DNA of 7,012 nucleotides from Flectobacillus sp. (lineage in GTDB: Bacteria; Bacteroidota; Bacteroidia; Cytophagales; Spirosomataceae). Both the position numbers and the translations under genes were made by a program. The notes under the pieces were generated by a model. That model searched no databases. It was not told the DNA's origin and saw only the letters and a program-made list of their open reading frames with translations. Of this stretch, positions 5,187 to 7,012 are shown in pieces (within the stretch, counting starts at the first letter, position 1; every line of letters starts with the position of its first letter). The DNA lies in assembly GCA_029865665.1 (NCBI GenBank), contig JARXAV010000208.1, positions 1 to 7,012 on the forward strand. The letters run 5' to 3'.

Positions 5187-6073
5187 TAGGCATCAAATTT
5201 TCTTAAACGGTTTGCAAAATATTCACCTAGCAAATTGATGCTCAGGGTGATTAAAAACAACACTACGGCTATGGCAAAAAGGGCAAAATAGTGGGTAGTC
5301 TGATAAGGCACTTCGCCCATTTCGATGGCAATGGTAGCGGTGATGGTTCGGACAGAATCAAAGAATCCTTTTGGCAAAACTGACGCATTTCCCGTTGCCA
5401 TCAATACCGTCATCGTTTCGCCCAAAGCCCTGCCTAGTCCCAACATAACGGCGGCAATTAAACCTGGTAAGGCCGCAGGAATGGTGACGAGAAAGAGCGT
5501 TTGCCATTTGTTAGCTCCCAAGGCTAAGGAGGCCTCTCGATGGCGTTGTGGAACGGCATGAATAGCGTCTTCGCTGATGGTGATAATGGTGGGCAACGCC
5601 ATAACTGCCAACAATACCGAACCATTGAGGGCATTCAATCCGTTTTGAAGCCCGACTGTATGAGCAATAAAAGGCCCCACTAACACAATGCCTAAAAACC
5701 CAATTGCCACGGAGGGAATAGCTGCCAACATTTCGATGATGGGCTTTAAGAACATTTTGAGTGTTGGATGTGCCATTTCGGACAAAAAAGCAGCGGTAAA
5801 AACTCCCAATGGAACAGCCAATAACATTGCTCCAAAAGTTACCAGACTTGTACTTACCAATAAGGGAATAATACTATAATGGCTCTTTGAGGATTCTGGA
5901 TTCCATTGTGAACCCGTAAAAAAATCAAGCGGACTGACGGTCAGGAAAAAGGCAATGCTGTTATACAAAAGCATAATAAAAATACCTGCCAACAGGGCAA
6001 TGGTCAATAAGCCTGTTGTTTTGAAAAGCTGTTTAAATAGCCAATCGAGCGATTCTCGTTGTTGAATTTTCAT
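5186..6073 (-). CDS. pstC: Phosphate ABC transporter permease PstC
   Basis: This 295-residue inner-membrane permease pairs with PstA. A hydrophobic first segment at about 20-45 is followed by a periplasmic stretch (FFTGSQWNPESSKSHYSIIP) with the F-x-x-x-x-W-x-P pattern of PstC, then the core segments from about 68 onward. The EAA loop begins at E180 (EASLALGANKWQTLF, ending near IPAALPGL). The motif GRALGETMTVLMATGN at 214-229 is typical of PstC and separates it from PstA, which has AAGETAPILF at that place. The ATG overlaps the pstS stop by four bases (ATGA), supporting translational coupling within one operon. Confidence 0.95.
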   Translation of the reverse strand: MKIQQRESLDWLFKQLFKTTGLLTIALLAGIFIMLLYNSIAFFLTVSPLDFFTGSQWNPESSKSHYSIIPLLVSTSLVTFGAMLLAVPLGVFTAAFLSEMAHPTLKMFLKPIIEMLAAIPSVAIGFLGIVLVGPFIAHTVGLQNGLNALNGSVLLAVMALPTIITISEDAIHAVPQRHREASLALGANKWQTLFLVTIPAALPGLIAAVMLGLGRALGETMTVLMATGNASVLPKGFFDSVRTITATIAIEMGEVPYQTTHYFALFAIAVVLFLITLSINLLGEYFANRLRKFDA

Positions 6074-6900
6074 TTTTTTACGGGATAATAACCTGCTTCC
6101 TGAATAATTTTCTTTCCTGCTTCACTTTTTTCAAAATCAATAAATGGTTTAATTTTTAGATAAGAACTGGACTTAAAATACTGAAAAAGTGGACGTTGGA
6201 AAAAATACTTTCCTTGAGCGATGAGCAGAGCATTGAGCGGAGAAATCGCCTTTTTATCTTGGTCGGTATAAATTGTTAACACTTTCAATCCTTTGCCTCT
6301 CCCATCAGCCACATAACCCGAACCTACGTAACCAATACCCGAATGATCCATTTTGATGGCTTCCAAAATTTGAGCATTCCCGTTCATTTGCTTGGCATAG
6401 GGACTAAATTCGATGTTTAGCTTTTTCTTCACAAAATCATACGTACCCGAATTACTTTGTCGGCCATAAATGGTAATGGGTAAGGATTGCTTTGGAACAA
6501 TCGAAGCCCAGTCGGAATAAGTACCATCTAATAATTTAGCAAGAGTCGTCGTAGAAATAGAATCTAACGGAAAGGTATCTGCCACCACAAACGCAATGGC
6601 ATCTTGTGCAAAAATGAACGAATCGAGTGGCATACTTCGCTCGTTGAAAAGTTGAGATTCTTTGGTATTGATGCACCTCGACGAATTAGCTATATCGGCA
6701 GTTCCATTCAACAATGATGCAATGCCCAACCCAGAGCCTCCTCCCGAAATAGAAACAAATACGTTTGAATTGATTTGATGAAATGATTCGGCTAATTGTA
6801 CTGCCAGATTCACCTCCGTATCAGAACCTTTAATTTTGATTGTTCGGTCGTCTTGCGAACAAGCAACCACCAACAGTACTAAGAATAAACAATACCTCAT
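6070..6900 (-). CDS. pstS: Phosphate-binding lipoprotein PstS
   Basis: This substrate-binding component captures phosphate in the periplasm and delivers it to PstC/PstA. With the start at 6900 the protein has 276 residues. Residues 1-13 form a short lipoprotein signal (RYCLFLVLLVVA), and LVVAC places the lipidated cysteine at C14. Phosphate-contact motifs of the PstS family are visible: GSDTEVN at 25-31, GGGSGLG at 53-59 and GRQSNSGTYDF at 146-156. The fold is a two-lobed PBP-like domain, and the length fits the short Bacteroidota form. A longer frame opens at an ATG at 6966, but this would bury the lipobox behind 22 extra residues. The Shine-Dalgarno sequence in front of 6900 settles the start. 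It is the first gene of pstS-pstC-pstA-pstB, as is usual for the component needed in greatest amount. Confidence 0.93.
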   Translation of the reverse strand: MRYCLFLVLLVVACSQDDRTIKIKGSDTEVNLAVQLAESFHQINSNVFVSISGGGSGLGIASLLNGTADIANSSRCINTKESQLFNERSMPLDSFIFAQDAIAFVVADTFPLDSISTTTLAKLLDGTYSDWASIVPKQSLPITIYGRQSNSGTYDFVKKKLNIEFSPYAKQMNGNAQILEAIKMDHSGIGYVGSGYVADGRGKGLKVLTIYTDQDKKAISPLNALLIAQGKYFFQRPLFQYFKSSSYLKIKPFIDFEKSEAGKKIIQEAGYYPVKK

Positions 6901-6904
6901 AATT

Positions 6905-6911
6905 CCTCCTT
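6905..6911 (-). promoter_or_regulatory. Near-perfect Shine-Dalgarno site of pstS
   Basis: On the minus strand AAGGAGG stands 4 bases before the ATG at 6900 (AAGGAGGAATTATG). It decides the pstS start against the in-frame ATG at 6966. Such a strong site is unusual, because most Bacteroidota genes lack a recognisable Shine-Dalgarno sequence. Confidence 0.8.
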
Positions 6912-6968
6912 TAGTCAAAATGTCTGCTAAAGGAACGGAATTAACCACAGAAAAAAACAAGGTCAATA

Positions 6969-6990
6969 TTATGTTTTTATTAAGACATAA
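6969..6990. promoter_or_regulatory. Small inverted repeat in the pst upstream region
   Basis: TTATGT (6969-6974) and ACATAA (6985-6990) form 6-base arms around a 10-base spacer, about 70-90 bases upstream of the pstS start. This is a plausible position for a regulator site of a phosphate-starvation operon. On the plus strand the right arm continues as CATAAAACTG (6986-6995), which resembles the centre of the enterobacterial Pho box, but only one half-site is visible and it points away from the operon. The assignment is weak, and the rest of the promoter region is cut off at the window edge. Confidence 0.2.
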
Positions 6991-7012
6991 AACTGCTTTT
7001 TAGCTGATTTTC

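Noticed and set aside
5325..5879. Plus-strand frames opposite pstC (5325-5561 and 5688-5879)
   Set aside because: They are antisense shadows of a conserved membrane protein gene. Their low-hydrophobicity translations are by-products of the opposite strand.
6901..6966. Longer pstS form starting at the ATG at 6966
   Set aside because: The added 22 residues come before a complete lipoprotein signal, and the strong ribosome-binding site is placed for the ATG at 6900.
6938..6966. A sigma-70-like promoter for pstS on the minus strand (TTGACC, 17-base spacer, TAATTC)
   Set aside because: The spacing is good, but the primary sigma factor of Bacteroidota uses a different consensus (TTTG/TAnnTTTG), so this match is probably incidental.

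Overview
The window looks like a chromosomal stretch from a member of the Bacteroidota, most likely a Cytophagales-type genome. Supporting signs are the moderately AT-rich composition, AT-rich intergenic hairpins, REP-like palindromes, a secreted family 9 glycoside hydrolase of the short Bacteroidota kind, and protein sequences typical of that phylum. This placement is an inference from style, not from a marker gene.

Layout. At the left edge (1-210, minus strand) lies the N-terminal 70 codons of an AraC-type regulator that runs off the window. Positions 211-778 hold no convincing gene. They contain two AT-rich hairpins (305-332 and 345-382) and a 216-base element (528-743) with imperfect 24-base terminal inverted repeats, an exact 11-base flanking direct repeat, and an internal REP-like palindrome cluster (577-679). 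I read this as a non-autonomous, MITE-like insertion. Next is a complete secreted GH9 endoglucanase-type gene (779-2518, minus) that contains a nine-base G tract. Positions 2519-2994 hold the GH9 leader, a small broken reading frame (2660-2794) whose start lies in a hairpin, a pair of mirrored AAACCTATAAGGTTT repeats (2838-2903), and the leader of a GNAT acetyltransferase gene (2995-3513, plus). That gene converges on the last block, and a shared hairpin terminator lies between the two.

The right half (3589-6900, minus) is a compact pstS-pstC-pstA-pstB operon encoding a complete high-affinity phosphate ABC importer: a lipoprotein phosphate-binding protein, two permeases and the ATPase. The genes overlap by 1 or 4 bases, which suggests translational coupling. 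A near-perfect Shine-Dalgarno sequence, rare in this phylum, marks the pstS start at 6900. No phoU follows pstB.

The coding content is ordinary: phosphate uptake, a lone cellulase, and an acetyltransferase. The most notable material is intergenic, chiefly the MITE-like element. I did not find a convincing new multi-gene system.
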